Source: Dehalococcoidia bacterium
Lineage (GTDB): Bacteria > Chloroflexota > Dehalococcoidia > SZUA-161
Length of the DNA stretch: 64,000 nucleotides
Reading direction: 5' to 3'
Assembly: GCA_030619685.1 (NCBI GenBank)
Contig: JAUXAX010000001.1
Location: forward strand, 1 to 64,000
In this document: positions 1-12,033 of the stretch, one piece after another
Layout: every line of letters begins with the position of its first letter
How positions within the stretch are numbered: the stretch's first letter is position 1
Notes under the pieces: model-generated
Told to the model about the DNA's origin: nothing
The model's input: only the letters and a program-made list of their open reading frames with translations
Database searches by the model: none
Program-made: the position numbers and the translations under genes

Positions 1-214
1 CGGGGTTTTGCAGATTGACGGGGTTACAGGGGGGGGCGAGGGGGGGGCGGTGGGGGTTGTGGGCAAGGGCGGATGGGGTGGGTGGGGGATGTCTGGCGGG
101 AGGGGTGGGTGGGCGGGGTGGGGGCGTGGTGGGGCGGGGGGGTGTCGGGGGGGGGTGTTTTTTCGGGGGGGGTGTTTGGTGGTTCGGGGGGGGGGGGCTT
201 TGGCGCCCCCCCCC
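1..214. other. G-rich low-complexity sequence at the window edge
   Basis: The plus strand here is almost only G with T, ending in long G and C homopolymers around 185-215. Composition changes abruptly to ordinary coding sequence just beyond. The pth reading frame entering from the right loses recognisable protein sequence exactly where the homopolymers begin. The open frames in this stretch are translations of G/T runs and are not genes. I read it as a contig-end sequencing or assembly artefact; a genuine G-rich tract is less likely. Confidence 0.7.
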
Positions 215-427
215 CGCCACACCACTCAGGTTCATGAACGTTCTGGGTTTGGCTAGAACAACCTTTCTACCTCCAACCTCACCCATACCTAACTGACTGC
301 GCGCCCTACGAAGGTTGAGGGAAATGCCTTGCTTGCGAGCAAAATAGTCGAGGCACCGAAACCCTACGTTGTGCCTGTTGTTGACATAGAAGCTGCCCGG
401 GTTGCCCAAACCGACAATCAATTTCAT
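215..427 (-). CDS. pth: Peptidyl-tRNA hydrolase, N-terminal part (truncated)
   Basis: Pth hydrolyses peptidyl-tRNAs that drop off the ribosome. The minus-strand frame from ATG at 427 begins MKLIVGLGNPG, continues with NNRHNVGF (catalytic His19, substrate-binding Asn9) and reaches AKPRTFMNLSG, the three N-terminal hallmarks of bacterial Pth. About 71 residues of the usual ~190 can be read. The frame then runs into G/C homopolymers at about 215, where similarity stops. The start lies four bases after the ligA stop, so the two genes probably form an operon. Whether the gene is intact in the organism cannot be told from this window. Confidence 0.85.
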
Positions 428-430
428 AGT

Positions 431-2593
<2,163 letters not shown>

Positions 2594-2611
2594 AAGAAGG
2601 TAAAAGGATTG

Positions 2612-4258
2612 ATGGCAAAATATATCTTTGTCACCGGCGGCGTAGTTAGCTCAGTGGGAAAGGGGATAGTCGCCGCTTCCGTCGGCAGGTTACTCAAGAG
2701 CTACCAGATAAGTGTCACAGCACAGAAGATAGACCCTTACCTCAACGTCGACCCTGGCACAATGTCCCCATATCAACACGGGGAAGTGTTTGTTACCGAA
2801 GACGGTGCCGAAACTGATCTCGATCTTGGGCACTACGAACGATTCATTGATACCAACCTCACCACTGACTCTAGCGTCACCGCTGGGCAGATATATACTG
2901 CAGTCATTGCCAAGGAGAGACGGGGCGATTTCCTGGGCGGCACCATTCAGGTAGTGCCCCATGTTACCACTGAGATAAAGAAACGCATCCGCGACATAGC
3001 TGAGACGAGTGGGGCTGAGGTAGTGATTGTAGAGGTAGGCGGCACAGTGGGTGACATCGAGGGACAGCCCTTCCTGGAGGCCGTTCGCCAGATGAGAAAC
3101 GACGTGGGACGAGATAACGTTCTTTACATACATGTCACCCTTCTTCCCTTCATTTCATCTACTGGCGAGCTCAAGACCAAGCCTACTCAGCATAGCGTCA
3201 AAGAACTGCGCAGCATCGGCATTCAGCCCGATGTCATTGTCTGCCGCAGCGATCATGATGTTGCTGATGAGCTCAAGGACAAAATTGCCTTGTTCTGCGA
3301 CGTGGAGAAGCGCGCTGTTGTCCCCCTACCCACCATGCCCTCTATATATGAGGTGCCCCTCATACTTAATGAAGCCGGACTAGGAGAAATCATTATCGAC
3401 CGGCTTAAGTTGACAGCAGCAGCACAGGACCTAAGTGAGTGGCATGACCTAGTAGAAAGAATGAAGAAGCCTAAGGAAGTGGTATCTATCGCCCTCGTAG
3501 GTAAATACGTGAAGTTACAAGATGCCTACCTTTCAGTGAGAGAAGCTTTAACCCACGCTGCCCTCCACCACGACCGCGATCTAGAAATTGTGTGGGTTGA
3601 GTCCGAGGACCTGGAACAGGATGGGGGTGAAGCCTTGTTGCGCACAGCCAACGGGATTGTAGTGCCGGGAGGCTTTGGCTATCGCGGCATTGAAGGGAAG
3701 GTGAAAGCAGCCCAATACGCCCGGGAGTATGGAGTGCCCTATCTCGGCTTATGCCTTGGTATGCACGTCATGGTCATCGAATGTGCACGCCGGGTACTGA
3801 GGTCGAGCAAACCTAACTCCAGGGAATTCGACGAGGATACACCCTACCCCGTAATTGACCTCCTCCCCGAGCAGAGAGGGGTCAATGAAAAGGGAGGGAC
3901 TATGCGTCTGGGGATCTACCCTTGTCAGCTGGTGCCAGGCACCCACGCCGCCGCTGCCTATGAAGCGCCCCTGGTCCATGAACGCCACCGCCATCGCTTT
4001 GAGTTCAATAACGAGTTCAGGGAGATTTTGACCAAGGGAGGGCTTATCGCAAGCGGGCTTTCACCCGATGGTAAACTGGTAGAGATAAGCGAGCTCGCTG
4101 ACCACCCTTGGATGATGGGTACACAGTTTCACCCTGAATTCACCTCTCGCCCCAACCGACCCCACCCCCTCTTTCGCGACTTCATTGGGGTGGCCAAGAG
4201 AACACTTAGAGTGGGCGATCAGCGTCCTTTGCCCCTGGAACCGAATGTCAACAACTGA
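2612..4258 (+). CDS. pyrG: CTP synthase
   Basis: PyrG aminates UTP to CTP with ATP and glutamine, the last step of pyrimidine nucleotide synthesis. The N-terminal synthetase domain opens with [16 protein letters not shown], containing the P-loop. The C-terminal class I glutamine amidotransferase domain has the nucleophile in GLCLGMH and the His/Glu pair in FHPEF. The length of 548 residues from this ATG is normal. The frame also opens at 2576, but that would add 12 non-conserved residues and overlap the promoter. AAGAAGG upstream can serve as ribosome binding site. The gene is divergent from ligA. Confidence 0.97.
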   Translation: MAKYIFVTGGVVSSVGKGIVAASVGRLLKSYQISVTAQKIDPYLNVDPGTMSPYQHGEVFVTEDGAETDLDLGHYERFIDTNLTTDSSVTAGQIYTAVIAKERRGDFLGGTIQVVPHVTTEIKKRIRDIAETSGAEVVIVEVGGTVGDIEGQPFLEAVRQMRNDVGRDNVLYIHVTLLPFISSTGELKTKPTQHSVKELRSIGIQPDVIVCRSDHDVADELKDKIALFCDVEKRAVVPLPTMPSIYEVPLILNEAGLGEIIIDRLKLTAAAQDLSEWHDLVERMKKPKEVVSIALVGKYVKLQDAYLSVREALTHAALHHDRDLEIVWVESEDLEQDGGEALLRTANGIVVPGGFGYRGIEGKVKAAQYAREYGVPYLGLCLGMHVMVIECARRVLRSSKPNSREFDEDTPYPVIDLLPEQRGVNEKGGTMRLGIYPCQLVPGTHAAAAYEAPLVHERHRHRFEFNNEFREILTKGGLIASGLSPDGKLVEISELADHPWMMGTQFHPEFTSRPNRPHPLFRDFIGVAKRTLRVGDQRPLPLEPNVNN

Positions 4259-4274
4259 CTATCTGGGGCTTCTA

Positions 4275-4303
4275 TAGACAAAATCATCGACATGTGATAT
4301 ATT
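4275..4303 (+). promoter_or_regulatory. Sigma-70 type promoter for the transaldolase gene
   Basis: TAGACA and TATATT are 17 bases apart. The -10 element ends 12 bases before the ATG at 4316, so the leader would be only about six bases. Confidence 0.5.
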
Positions 4304-4315
4304 GGGAGAAACCGA

Positions 4316-4966
4316 ATGCGTATCTTCCTGGATACCGCTAACGTCGATGAGATCCGTCAAGCTGCCAGGCTGGGCGTGATTAGTGGAGTCACCACCAATC
4401 CTTCTCTGGTAGCAAAGGAAAAACGGGAAGATATGAGGGCGGTTATTCAGGAAATCTCCTCCATAATTGATGGTCCCATCAGCGCTGAGGTTCTCGGTCT
4501 GGAACCGGAGGCTATGATTCAGGAGGCGAGAGAGGTTTCCTCCTGGTCTCCCAATGTGGTAGTCAAGATCCCGATTTCGGCAAGCGGGTTGGAGGCCATA
4601 GCTGTACTGTCCAAAGAGAGGATAAAGACCAACTTAACGCTCTGCTTTTCCCTTAATCAGGCGTTGCTAGGCGCAATCGCTGGAGCAACATATGTCAGCC
4701 TGTTTGTAGGTAGGCTTGACGATATCGGCCATGATGGGATGCAGCTTGTTTCCGAGATCGTGGAGGTGTTTGATCACTATGAACTGCCGAGTCAGGTGAT
4801 CGCTGCCAGCATCCGCCACCCGCTGCATGTTATCGCTGCTGTCCAAGCGGGTGCACACATCGCAACTATACCTTATACTGTGCTTATGCAGATGATCAAG
4901 CACCCGCTCACCGATATCGGGATATCCCGCTTTGCTCAGGACTGGCAAAGCATACAGAAGTTATAA
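4316..4966 (+). CDS. Transaldolase / fructose-6-phosphate aldolase family (TalC-like)
   Basis: This 216-residue protein is the short form of transaldolase, a TIM barrel that forms a Schiff base with its sugar-phosphate substrate. The sequence shows the family start ([13 protein letters not shown]), TTNPSL, the Schiff-base lysine in VVVKIP (Lys84), the N-TL-FS motif and FVGRLDD. TalC/MipB enzymes and fructose-6-phosphate aldolase share this fold and cannot be separated by eye. The gene sits between pyrG and rho. A split transketolase 5 kb away would provide the partner enzyme of a non-oxidative pentose phosphate pathway. Confidence 0.9.
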   Translation: MRIFLDTANVDEIRQAARLGVISGVTTNPSLVAKEKREDMRAVIQEISSIIDGPISAEVLGLEPEAMIQEAREVSSWSPNVVVKIPISASGLEAIAVLSKERIKTNLTLCFSLNQALLGAIAGATYVSLFVGRLDDIGHDGMQLVSEIVEVFDHYELPSQVIAASIRHPLHVIAAVQAGAHIATIPYTVLMQMIKHPLTDIGISRFAQDWQSIQKL

Positions 4967-5043
4967 GACCGCGATCCGCGAATCATAACACCATGTGAGG
5001 CTCTCCTTAAGTATACTATGCAATCTAATCATGGAGTAAAGCT

Positions 5044-6306
5044 ATGAACATCACCGAACTTGAAACCAAAACCAGAGAGGAACTCCTCGCCGATGCTAAG
5101 GAACTCGGAATTTCTGGCGTTAGCGGTCTGAAGAAGGAGGACCTTGTTCTCCGTTTGCTTCAGGCAAACGCGGAGCAACAAGGCTACAGCTTCAGAGGCG
5201 GTATCCTGGAGATCATCGGTGAGGGCTACGGGTTTTTGCGCCAAACCAGCCTTCGCCCTGATTCCAACGATATCTATGTCTCCCAGTCCCAGATCCGACG
5301 CTTCTCCTTACGCACCGGGGACGTGGTCAACGGGCAAGTGAGACTGCCCAAGGACGGCGAGAAGTATCACAGCCTGCTTCGCGTAGAGACAGTCAACTAT
5401 CTCGACCCAGAGGCAGCTAAGAGTCGGCCCTTCTTCGATCGGCAAACGCCGATTTTTCCCGATAAGATGATCAACTTGGAGACCACCGCCAAGAATCTGT
5501 CCACCCGATTGCTCAATCTTATAGCTCCCATCGGCCGTGGCCAGCGAGGATTGATTGTCTCACCACCCAAGGCAGGAAAAACTATGCTACTGAAGCACAT
5601 CGCCCACGGCATCACCACTAATTACGACGATATCCACCTCATGGTCTGTCTCATTGGAGAGCGCCCCGAAGAAGTGACCGACTGGAAGAAGACAGTTGAG
5701 GCTGAGGTGATTGCCTCTACTTTCGATGAGCCAGTCGAGGAACACACCAGGGTGGCTGAGGTGGCGCTAGAACGTGCCAAGAGACTGGTGGAGTCGGGAG
5801 CCGACGTGGTAATCCTGCTCGACAGCATCACCAGACTCACACGTGCCTACAATCTGGAGATGCCCTCCAGCGGACGTACCCTCTCTGGAGGTGTTGATCC
5901 TGCCGCTCTGTATCCACCAAAGAGGTTTTTCGGCTCAGCCAGGAATATAGAGGAAGGTGGAAGTCTGACGGTTATCGCTGCTTGCCTAATAGATACCGGT
6001 AGCAGGATGGATGAGGTGATCTACGAGGAGTTTAAAGGTACCGGCAATATGGAGCTTCATCTTGATCGCAAACTCGCTGAGCGCAGGGTTTTCCCTGCCA
6101 TAGATATCCAGCGCAGCGGCACCAGACAAGAGGAACTACTCCTTGACGAGAACACCATCAGGCTAGTATGGGTGCTGCGGAGGATGGCTAGTTTGATGAA
6201 CGCTAACTCGGTGAATCCCACTGAGGCTTCGGAGAAGGTCCTGGAGAGGCTGGCCAAGACCCCGTCAAATGCCGAGTTTCTCGCTACCCTTGCTAAGGAT
6301 TTCTAA
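5044..6306 (+). CDS. rho: Transcription termination factor Rho
   Basis: Rho is a hexameric RNA-dependent ATPase that ends transcription. At 420 residues it has the normal size. An N-terminal helical domain (about residues 1-45) is followed by the cold-shock-like RNA-binding domain (about 50-125) and the RecA-like motor with Walker A PPKAGKT and Walker [11 protein letters not shown]. The Q-loop and R-loop regions are intact. A GGAG-like site sits just before the ATG, and TATACT about 30 bases upstream may be a -10 element. The organism therefore keeps Rho-dependent termination. Confidence 0.97.
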   Translation: MNITELETKTREELLADAKELGISGVSGLKKEDLVLRLLQANAEQQGYSFRGGILEIIGEGYGFLRQTSLRPDSNDIYVSQSQIRRFSLRTGDVVNGQVRLPKDGEKYHSLLRVETVNYLDPEAAKSRPFFDRQTPIFPDKMINLETTAKNLSTRLLNLIAPIGRGQRGLIVSPPKAGKTMLLKHIAHGITTNYDDIHLMVCLIGERPEEVTDWKKTVEAEVIASTFDEPVEEHTRVAEVALERAKRLVESGADVVILLDSITRLTRAYNLEMPSSGRTLSGGVDPAALYPPKRFFGSARNIEEGGSLTVIAACLIDTGSRMDEVIYEEFKGTGNMELHLDRKLAERRVFPAIDIQRSGTRQEELLLDENTIRLVWVLRRMASLMNANSVNPTEASEKVLERLAKTPSNAEFLATLAKDF

Positions 6307-6334
6307 TCCACCCCTGGCAAGTTCACTTCAGTTG

Positions 6335-6363
6335 TTGTTCCTTACTTACCTCGCTGCTATAAT
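6335..6363 (+). promoter_or_regulatory. Sigma-70 type promoter for proBA
   Basis: TTGTTC and a perfect TATAAT are 17 bases apart. The ATG of proB at 6379 lies 15 bases after the -10 element, so the leader is very short. Confidence 0.55.
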
Positions 6364-6378
6364 TGGGAGCGAGTCTCC

Positions 6379-7497
6379 ATGAGTTATCACCGCATTTTAG
6401 TCAAATTGGGCACCAATCTGCTCACCGGGGGGAGCGATCGCCTCAATCTCGAGATAATGTCTTCCCTGGTAGGGCAAATAGCCAGGCTACATAGGGAGGG
6501 CCTGGAGGTGATCATTGTCTCCTCAGGAGCGATCGCTGCTGGCAGGCAACGCCTGGGACTTACTAAGGTTAAAGAGCGCAAGGACATACCCTTCAAGCAG
6601 GTGCTGGCAGCAGTGGGGCAAAGCCGCCTTATGGACGCTTATGACCAGCTATTCGGCTGGCACGAGATCACCATAGCTCAGACCTTGCTCACCCGAACTG
6701 ACCTATCCGACCGTCTCAGCTACCTCAACGCACGTAACACTTTGCTGGCACTTCTGGAACTTGGCGTCATACCTATCGTCAACGAGAACGACGTAGTTGC
6801 TATCGACGAGATCCAGGAAGCTATATTCGGCGACAATGATACCCTATCTGCCATGGTGGCTAGTTTGACCGACGCCGACCTTTTGATGCTACTTACTGAT
6901 ACCGCTGGCCTTTACGACGCTGACCCAAACCGAGATCCCAACGCTAGGCTCATCGAAAGGGTTGATAGAATCGATGCCTCCATCGAAAGCCTAGCCAGCG
7001 TAAGCTGTAGCGAGCGGGGAACAGGTGGCATGGCGACCAAGATCGAGGCTGCGAAGCTGGCTACCGCCTCAGGAGTAGCAGTGGTCATCGCCGATGGCCG
7101 GGAGCCCGAGGTTATAATCAGGTTAGCTAACGGTGAAGCCATAGGCACCTATTTTCAACCGACCACCTCCAAACTCGAGAGTCGCAAGCGCTGGCTACTG
7201 AGCCGGATCTCAAAAGGAAGTCTTCTCATCGACCCCGGCGCGGCAACAGCGCTGCGAGAGCAAAACAAGAGCCTGCTTCCCGCAGGAATCACCCAAGCCA
7301 GTGGCAAATTCCAGCGAGGGGACGTGGTAAGCATCTTCGAGGATGAAGAGAAGGGGAGGATTGCCTGCGGCATCTCAAATTACAGCTCAGATGACATCGC
7401 CATTATCAAGGGAGCTCATTCTGACAGAATTATGGAGTTTTTGGGCTACGAGTACGGCGCTGAAATAGTGCACCGCGATAATCTGGTTGTGCTTTGA
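6379..7497 (+). CDS. proB: Glutamate 5-kinase
   Basis: ProB phosphorylates glutamate in the first step of proline synthesis. The amino-acid kinase domain (about residues 1-260) shows VKLGTNLLTGG, SSGAIAAG, NENDVVA and the GTGGMATKIEAA motif. A PUA domain follows (about 280-360). The 372-residue length fits the long PUA-containing form. The stop codon overlaps the open frame of proA, so the pair is transcribed together and may be translationally coupled. Confidence 0.96.
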   Translation: MSYHRILVKLGTNLLTGGSDRLNLEIMSSLVGQIARLHREGLEVIIVSSGAIAAGRQRLGLTKVKERKDIPFKQVLAAVGQSRLMDAYDQLFGWHEITIAQTLLTRTDLSDRLSYLNARNTLLALLELGVIPIVNENDVVAIDEIQEAIFGDNDTLSAMVASLTDADLLMLLTDTAGLYDADPNRDPNARLIERVDRIDASIESLASVSCSERGTGGMATKIEAAKLATASGVAVVIADGREPEVIIRLANGEAIGTYFQPTTSKLESRKRWLLSRISKGSLLIDPGAATALREQNKSLLPAGITQASGKFQRGDVVSIFEDEEKGRIACGISNYSSDDIAIIKGAHSDRIMEFLGYEYGAEIVHRDNLVVL

Positions 7498-7517
7498 ATA
7501 TCAAGAAGGAGCGAGAA

Positions 7518-8792
7518 ATGCAGCCTGCCATAAATGAGGTTGAGGTCAAAACTAAAGCTGCCAAGGCAGCCTCGAAGAAGCTGGCATATCTCGCCACGGA
7601 TATCAAGAACAAGGCCCTGCTCTCTATCGCTGATGAGCTCATAGCCAGTGAGAAGAGTATTCTGGCAGCCAACCGCCTGGACTACGCTGAGGGCGAAAAG
7701 GCAGGCATGGGTGCTGCCATGCTCGATCGGCTTCTCCTGACCTCGGAGAGAATCCAAGCAATCTCATCGGATGTCCGGATTGTTGCTGCTCTTCCCGACC
7801 CGGTAGGGGAGACCTTCGAGATGCGCACCCTCCCTAATAGCCTTCAAGTTGGCAAGCGCCGAGTCCCCCTGGGTGTGATCGCTGCTATCTATGAGAGCCG
7901 CCCCAATGTCACCGTCGATATCTCTGCACTTTGCCTTAAGTCCGGCAATGCCATCATCCTCCGCGGTGGCAAGGAGGCAATACACTCCAACTTGGCCCTA
8001 GCCAAGGTAGTACAGAACGCTTCTTACCAGGCCGGTGTTCCCGAAGGAGCTGTGCAGTTTATCGAATCCACCGACCGCGCCCTGGTAGGGCAGATGCTCA
8101 AGATGAGAGATACCATTGACCTGGTCGTCCCGCGCGGCGGAGCGGAGTTGATCAATTATGTGGCACAGAATGCCGCTATGCCCGTTGTCACCGGTGGAAT
8201 CGGCGTCTGTCATACCTACGTTGACAGCAGCGCTGACCTCGATAAGGCGGTAGCCATTGCCTACAATGCCAAGGTGCAGCGTCCCACAGTATGCAATGCT
8301 CTCGACACCCTCTTGGTTCACGCCAACGTAGCACAGAGCTACCTGCCTAGGATTGCGACCGAGTGGGGCAGGGCAGGAGTAGAGATGCACTGCGATCAGC
8401 GAGCACTGGAGATCATACAGACTTTGCCGTCGCTCAAGGTCGTTTCCGCTAGCGACGAAGTCTGGGGCAAGGAGTTCCTGGCACTGGTTGCCGCCATCAA
8501 GGTAGTCGGTTCCCTTGATGAGGCACTGGAACACATCGAACACTACGGCTCAGGGCACTCCGAAGCCATTGTGACAGAGGACTATACAGCAGCGATGAGG
8601 TTTCTGAACGAGGTTGATGCAGCCTGTGTCTACGTGAATGCCAGTACTCGCTTCACCGACGGTGGCCAGTTCGGGCTAGGGGCAGAGGTAGGTATCAGCA
8701 CCCAAAAGCTCCACGCCCGGGGCCCTCTGGGGCTTAAGGAGCTCACTACATATAAATGGATAGTGCTTGGCACTGGACAGGTTCGTCCCTAG
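7518..8792 (+). CDS. proA: Gamma-glutamyl phosphate reductase
   Basis: ProA reduces gamma-glutamyl phosphate to glutamate semialdehyde with NADPH, the step after ProB. It is an aldehyde-dehydrogenase-like protein with YESRPNVTVD, LRGGKEA and the catalytic cysteine in RPTVCNALDTLL. The frame opens at 7494, but an AAGGAG at 7506-7511 is placed correctly for the ATG at 7518, giving 424 residues, normal for the family. The protein ends with the FTDGGQFGLGAEVGIST region typical of ProA. Confidence 0.96.
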   Translation: MQPAINEVEVKTKAAKAASKKLAYLATDIKNKALLSIADELIASEKSILAANRLDYAEGEKAGMGAAMLDRLLLTSERIQAISSDVRIVAALPDPVGETFEMRTLPNSLQVGKRRVPLGVIAAIYESRPNVTVDISALCLKSGNAIILRGGKEAIHSNLALAKVVQNASYQAGVPEGAVQFIESTDRALVGQMLKMRDTIDLVVPRGGAELINYVAQNAAMPVVTGGIGVCHTYVDSSADLDKAVAIAYNAKVQRPTVCNALDTLLVHANVAQSYLPRIATEWGRAGVEMHCDQRALEIIQTLPSLKVVSASDEVWGKEFLALVAAIKVVGSLDEALEHIEHYGSGHSEAIVTEDYTAAMRFLNEVDAACVYVNASTRFTDGGQFGLGAEVGISTQKLHARGPLGLKELTTYKWIVLGTGQVRP

Positions 8793-8829
8793 GCGCAAAG
8801 AGCGTGACAAATAGAAAAGGAGGATTAGC

Positions 8830-9150
8830 ATGGCAGACTATCAGTTCGAAAGGGAGTGCCGCACCCCGTATTCAGAGGTTTACCTTATTACTGCCGATGA
8901 TGAGCGAGTGGGGAGGGTGGACCTCCACTTTACCCCATCAATAGTATATGCCACTCTTTGCGTCGGCGAAAAGGTGACAGCAGATGACATTCAGGACCTT
9001 ATCGATCACGTAGACGAAGAGTTGGTAATGTCAGCGGATGTTGCCCGAGATGACTTCATTGTTACGGTATATCAGGGACATGAAGCTGGCATTTTCAGCG
9101 ATGAAGAATTCGAGGAGGAAGAGGAGAAGGAACAGGAGGAGGAGGAATAG
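8830..9150 (+). CDS. Conserved-looking hypothetical protein with acidic tail
   Basis: This is a 106-residue protein I do not recognise. Residues 1-88 look like a folded alpha/beta domain (DERVGRVDLHFTPS, then a helical stretch DDIQDLIDHVDEELVM). The last ~18 residues are nearly all Glu, which gives the protein a strongly acidic tail. A strong AAAGGAGGA ribosome binding site lies nine bases before the ATG. It follows proA by 37 bases and is probably on the same transcript, but nothing points to a role in proline synthesis. Confidence 0.7.
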   Translation: MADYQFERECRTPYSEVYLITADDERVGRVDLHFTPSIVYATLCVGEKVTADDIQDLIDHVDEELVMSADVARDDFIVTVYQGHEAGIFSDEEFEEEEEKEQEEEE

Positions 9151-9228
9151 TCCTCAGACCATTAAATACGATCGGGCTCTCAAGCTTTGCCCCTGAGCGA
9201 TACTCCAGCCCCGGGCCAGCGTTGACCC

Positions 9229-10167
9229 TTACCCGCTCTTCTTGAGAACTAGTGAACGAGTGGCATCCTCGATTCTGGCTGCTGTGAGCCCGTGCTCTTG
9301 CAGCAACTCCGCGGGTTTCCCCGACTTGGCATAGGTATTGTTGATAGCGATGAAGGACATAGGAACCGGCTGCCGTTCGGCTACAACCTGAGCCACGGCA
9401 CTACCCAGGCCCCCCTGACGTGCATGCTCCTCGGCCGTGACGATAGCGCCTGTCTCTCGCGCTGCCTTCCCTATAGCATCCTCATCCAAAGGCTTTAGTG
9501 TGGACATACTAAGTACCCGGCAGTCAATGCCATCCCGGGCCATGTTTTGCGCCGCTTCTAGGGCAAAAGCCACCATAATCCCTATGCCAATAACAGTGAC
9601 GTCCTTACCTTTCCGCAAGGTCGCAGCTTTTCCCAAGTTGAACCGATAGTCAGGGGCATAGACCAGTGGCGTTTTGGGACGAGTGAGCCTAATGTAGAAA
9701 GGCCCATAAGTGTGAGCCGCTGCCCTCACCGCTTGTGTTACCTCTGCGGCATCAGCGGGGACGACTACGTTGAAACCAGGGAATGAACAGGCTAGTGCTA
9801 AGTCCTCAATAGCGTGGTGCGAGGTGCCATCCTCACCTACAGTGATCCCTCCATGACTGGTGACTATCTTAACGTTTAGACCCGGTTGGGCTATGCTCAT
9901 TCGAACTTGGTCGAAGCAGCGTCCGGGGGCAAACACAGCAAAAGTGCTGGCAAACACCGTTTTGCCTGATGCAGCGAGCCCGGCAGCAATACTAATCATG
10001 TTCTGTTCAGCGATACCGCAATCGAAAAACCTCCCCGGAAACTTCTGAGCGAAGAGCCTGGTCATCGTCGACTTCGAGAGATCAGCATCAAGGACAACAA
10101 TATCCGGGTTTTCCTCGCCTAGCTCCACAAGGGTTTTGCCATAGGCTTCCCTGGTGCTCTGCTCCAT
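9229..10167 (-). CDS. Transketolase, C-terminal subunit
   Basis: This 312-residue protein corresponds to the pyrimidine-binding and C-terminal domains of transketolase. It shows the catalytic-glutamate region DCGIAEQNM, the SHGGITVGEDGTSHH segment and the C-terminal AEEHARQGGLGSAVA. In many anaerobes and archaea transketolase is encoded as two adjacent half-length genes, as here; the two chains together form the thiamine-diphosphate enzyme that moves two-carbon units in the pentose phosphate pathway. The start is two bases after the stop of the N-terminal subunit. A DXS-like enzyme is less likely because the gene is split. Confidence 0.92.
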   Translation of the reverse strand: MEQSTREAYGKTLVELGEENPDIVVLDADLSKSTMTRLFAQKFPGRFFDCGIAEQNMISIAAGLAASGKTVFASTFAVFAPGRCFDQVRMSIAQPGLNVKIVTSHGGITVGEDGTSHHAIEDLALACSFPGFNVVVPADAAEVTQAVRAAAHTYGPFYIRLTRPKTPLVYAPDYRFNLGKAATLRKGKDVTVIGIGIMVAFALEAAQNMARDGIDCRVLSMSTLKPLDEDAIGKAARETGAIVTAEEHARQGGLGSAVAQVVAERQPVPMSFIAINNTYAKSGKPAELLQEHGLTAARIEDATRSLVLKKSG

Positions 10168-10169
10168 GG

Positions 10170-11090
10170 CTACTTCAACTCCTCAAGCGCCCTCTCCACC
10201 TCCGCAGCAGTGGGAGCCCTGCCGTGAAACTCAGGGTTGTTCTCCATAAAGCTAACCCCCTTGCCCTTGATAGTGTGGGCAATGACAGCAGTAGGCCTTC
10301 CCTTGACCCGCTTTGCCTCATCAAAGGCCGTGATCAATTGAGAGAGGTCGTGTCCATCAACCTCTATGGTGTGCCAGCCAAAGGCCTTCCACTTCTCAGC
10401 TAAGGGTTCGATGTTCATCACCTCGCGGTTCCAGCCATCGATTTGCTGTTTATTATGGTCGATGATAGCGACAAGGTTATCGAGTTTGAAGTGGGCTGAA
10501 GCCATGGCTGCTTCCCAAACCTGTCCTTCATCGCATTCCCCATCACCCAATAGTACGTATACTCGATAGTCTCGACTATCGAGGCGGCCGGCTAGCGCGA
10601 TGCCGATGCCGAAGGAGAGACCCTGACCCAGTGAGCCCGAAGATATCTCCGCCCCTAGGGTAGTGGTCATATCGCAGTGGCCTTGCAGACGGCTACCCAG
10701 AGCCCTCAGGGTGGCGAGTTCATCCACATCGAAGTATCCGCTCTCAGCAAGCGCCGCGTAGAGGAGTGGAGCAGCATGACCCTTACTGAGGACAAATCGG
10801 TCACGATCTGCCCAGCATGGGTTGGCTGGGTTATGGCGCAAACACTTGAAGTAAAGGGCTGTGACGGTCTCAACCGCAGAAAGCGAGCCCCCAGGATGTC
10901 CACTGCCTGCCTTCCCAGTCATCGTAATGACATGACGGCGCAGCTTTTTCGCCATTGCCGCCATCTCCTCCAAGGACAAAACTGTCAAAGATGACTTTTC
11001 CTGCAAGAAAGCAACAGCCTCGGCGGGACTATCTGCCGAGGCTCCAGGGTTAGCACGTTCTCCTCCTGCTCCCTGACCAGATAGGGACAT
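10170..11090 (-). CDS. Transketolase, N-terminal subunit
   Basis: This is the thiamine-diphosphate-binding half of transketolase, 306 residues from ATG at 11090. It carries GKAGSGHPGGSLS, the LSKGHAAPLLYA region and the cofactor motif beginning GDGECDEGQ and ending in DHNKQQIDG. The frame opens five codons earlier, but GGAGGTAG lies directly upstream of 11090. The first ~25 residues are a Ser/Gly/Ala-rich extension before the conserved domain. The C-terminal subunit follows two bases downstream. Confidence 0.92.
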   Translation of the reverse strand: MSLSGQGAGGERANPGASADSPAEAVAFLQEKSSLTVLSLEEMAAMAKKLRRHVITMTGKAGSGHPGGSLSAVETVTALYFKCLRHNPANPCWADRDRFVLSKGHAAPLLYAALAESGYFDVDELATLRALGSRLQGHCDMTTTLGAEISSGSLGQGLSFGIGIALAGRLDSRDYRVYVLLGDGECDEGQVWEAAMASAHFKLDNLVAIIDHNKQQIDGWNREVMNIEPLAEKWKAFGWHTIEVDGHDLSQLITAFDEAKRVKGRPTAVIAHTIKGKGVSFMENNPEFHGRAPTAAEVERALEELK

Positions 11091-11110
11091 GTCTACCTCC
11101 AGCAACGCAA

Positions 11111-11152
11111 TTATACATTATTCTTGTACCTTCGTCTATACCTTGTTATAAT
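11111..11152. promoter_or_regulatory. Divergent promoters for split transketolase and amidohydrolase
   Basis: On the plus strand TTGTAC (11124-11129) and TATAAT (11147-11152) are 17 bases apart and serve the amidohydrolase at 11181. On the minus strand TAGACG and TATAAT (11111-11116) are also 17 bases apart and serve the transketolase at 11090. The two promoters overlap, so RNA polymerase binding at one should compete with the other. Confidence 0.5.
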
Positions 11153-11180
11153 CTCGCCATAATCTGGTAATGATTTCGTA

Positions 11181-12023
11181 ATGATCATAGATTTTCACAC
11201 CCATGTAGTTCCTCCAAGAATGATAGAAAACCGTGATTCCTATTTAGGCCGAGATCCCTGCTTCGACGCCCTCTACTCCAACTCCAAGGCTAAACTTGCC
11301 ACTGCCGATGATCTTATCGCTAACATGGACAAAGAGGGCATAGATGTCTCGGTAGTGCTCAACATCGGCTGGCGGAGCCACGAGCTTTGTATCGAAACCA
11401 ACGACTATGTAATGGAAGCGATAGCACGATATCCTAACAGACTAGCGGGCTTCTGTACAGTGCAACCGCTCGCCAGTGAGAAGGCATTGGTCGAGCTCGA
11501 GCGCTGCGTACAAGGCGGAGTTAAGGGTATTGGAGAACTCAGATGTGATATACAAGGATTCGACCTCGCCGACGAGGCCACCATGAGACCCATCGCTCAA
11601 GTAGCAGTGGAGCATCATCTGGTTCTCCTGACTCATTCCTCCGATCCCGTGGGGCACTCCTATCCAGGAAAAGGCGGCATAACGCCTGATATTCTATACC
11701 GCTTCATACAAAACTTCCCTGACCTGAGTGTAGTGTGTGCCCATTGGGGTGGTGGGCTACCCTTCTACGCCTTGATGCCAGAGGTTTCCAGGGCGTTATC
11801 CAACGTCCATTTCGATACGGCCGCCTCACCTTTCCTTTACCAGGATGCCATCTTCGAACATATGGTAGGAATCGTTGGAGCGGACAAGATCCTTTTTGGC
11901 AGCGACTATCCTCTCATCGGGCAAAACAGGATTGTCCAATCGATCCGGTCTCTCAGACTTCCCGAAGAGGCCGAAAGCATGATCCTTGGAGGAAATGCTG
12001 AGAGGATTCTGGCGCTGCCCTAA
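11181..12023 (+). CDS. Amidohydrolase family protein (ACMSD-like fold)
   Basis: This 280-residue protein belongs to the amidohydrolase-2 group of metal-dependent hydrolases and decarboxylases. It starts with the metal-binding IDFHTHV, has the central THSS and AHWGGGLPFY histidines, and ends with the GSDYPL aspartate. The substrate cannot be inferred; relatives include decarboxylases acting on aromatic acids and lactone hydrolases. Ten bases separate it from thpR, so the two may share a transcript, but no functional link is evident. Confidence 0.85.
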   Translation: MIIDFHTHVVPPRMIENRDSYLGRDPCFDALYSNSKAKLATADDLIANMDKEGIDVSVVLNIGWRSHELCIETNDYVMEAIARYPNRLAGFCTVQPLASEKALVELERCVQGGVKGIGELRCDIQGFDLADEATMRPIAQVAVEHHLVLLTHSSDPVGHSYPGKGGITPDILYRFIQNFPDLSVVCAHWGGGLPFYALMPEVSRALSNVHFDTAASPFLYQDAIFEHMVGIVGADKILFGSDYPLIGQNRIVQSIRSLRLPEEAESMILGGNAERILALP

Positions 12024-12033
12024 TACTTTCACC

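Noticed and set aside
8..296. Two plus-strand open frames in the G-rich first 300 bases
   Set aside because: They translate G/T homopolymers into Gly, Val and Trp runs. The real gene here is pth on the other strand.
9229..11090. 1-deoxy-D-xylulose-5-phosphate synthase (DXS)
   Set aside because: The split into two ~310-residue chains and the motif spacing fit split transketolase better, although DXS would make sense with IspH.
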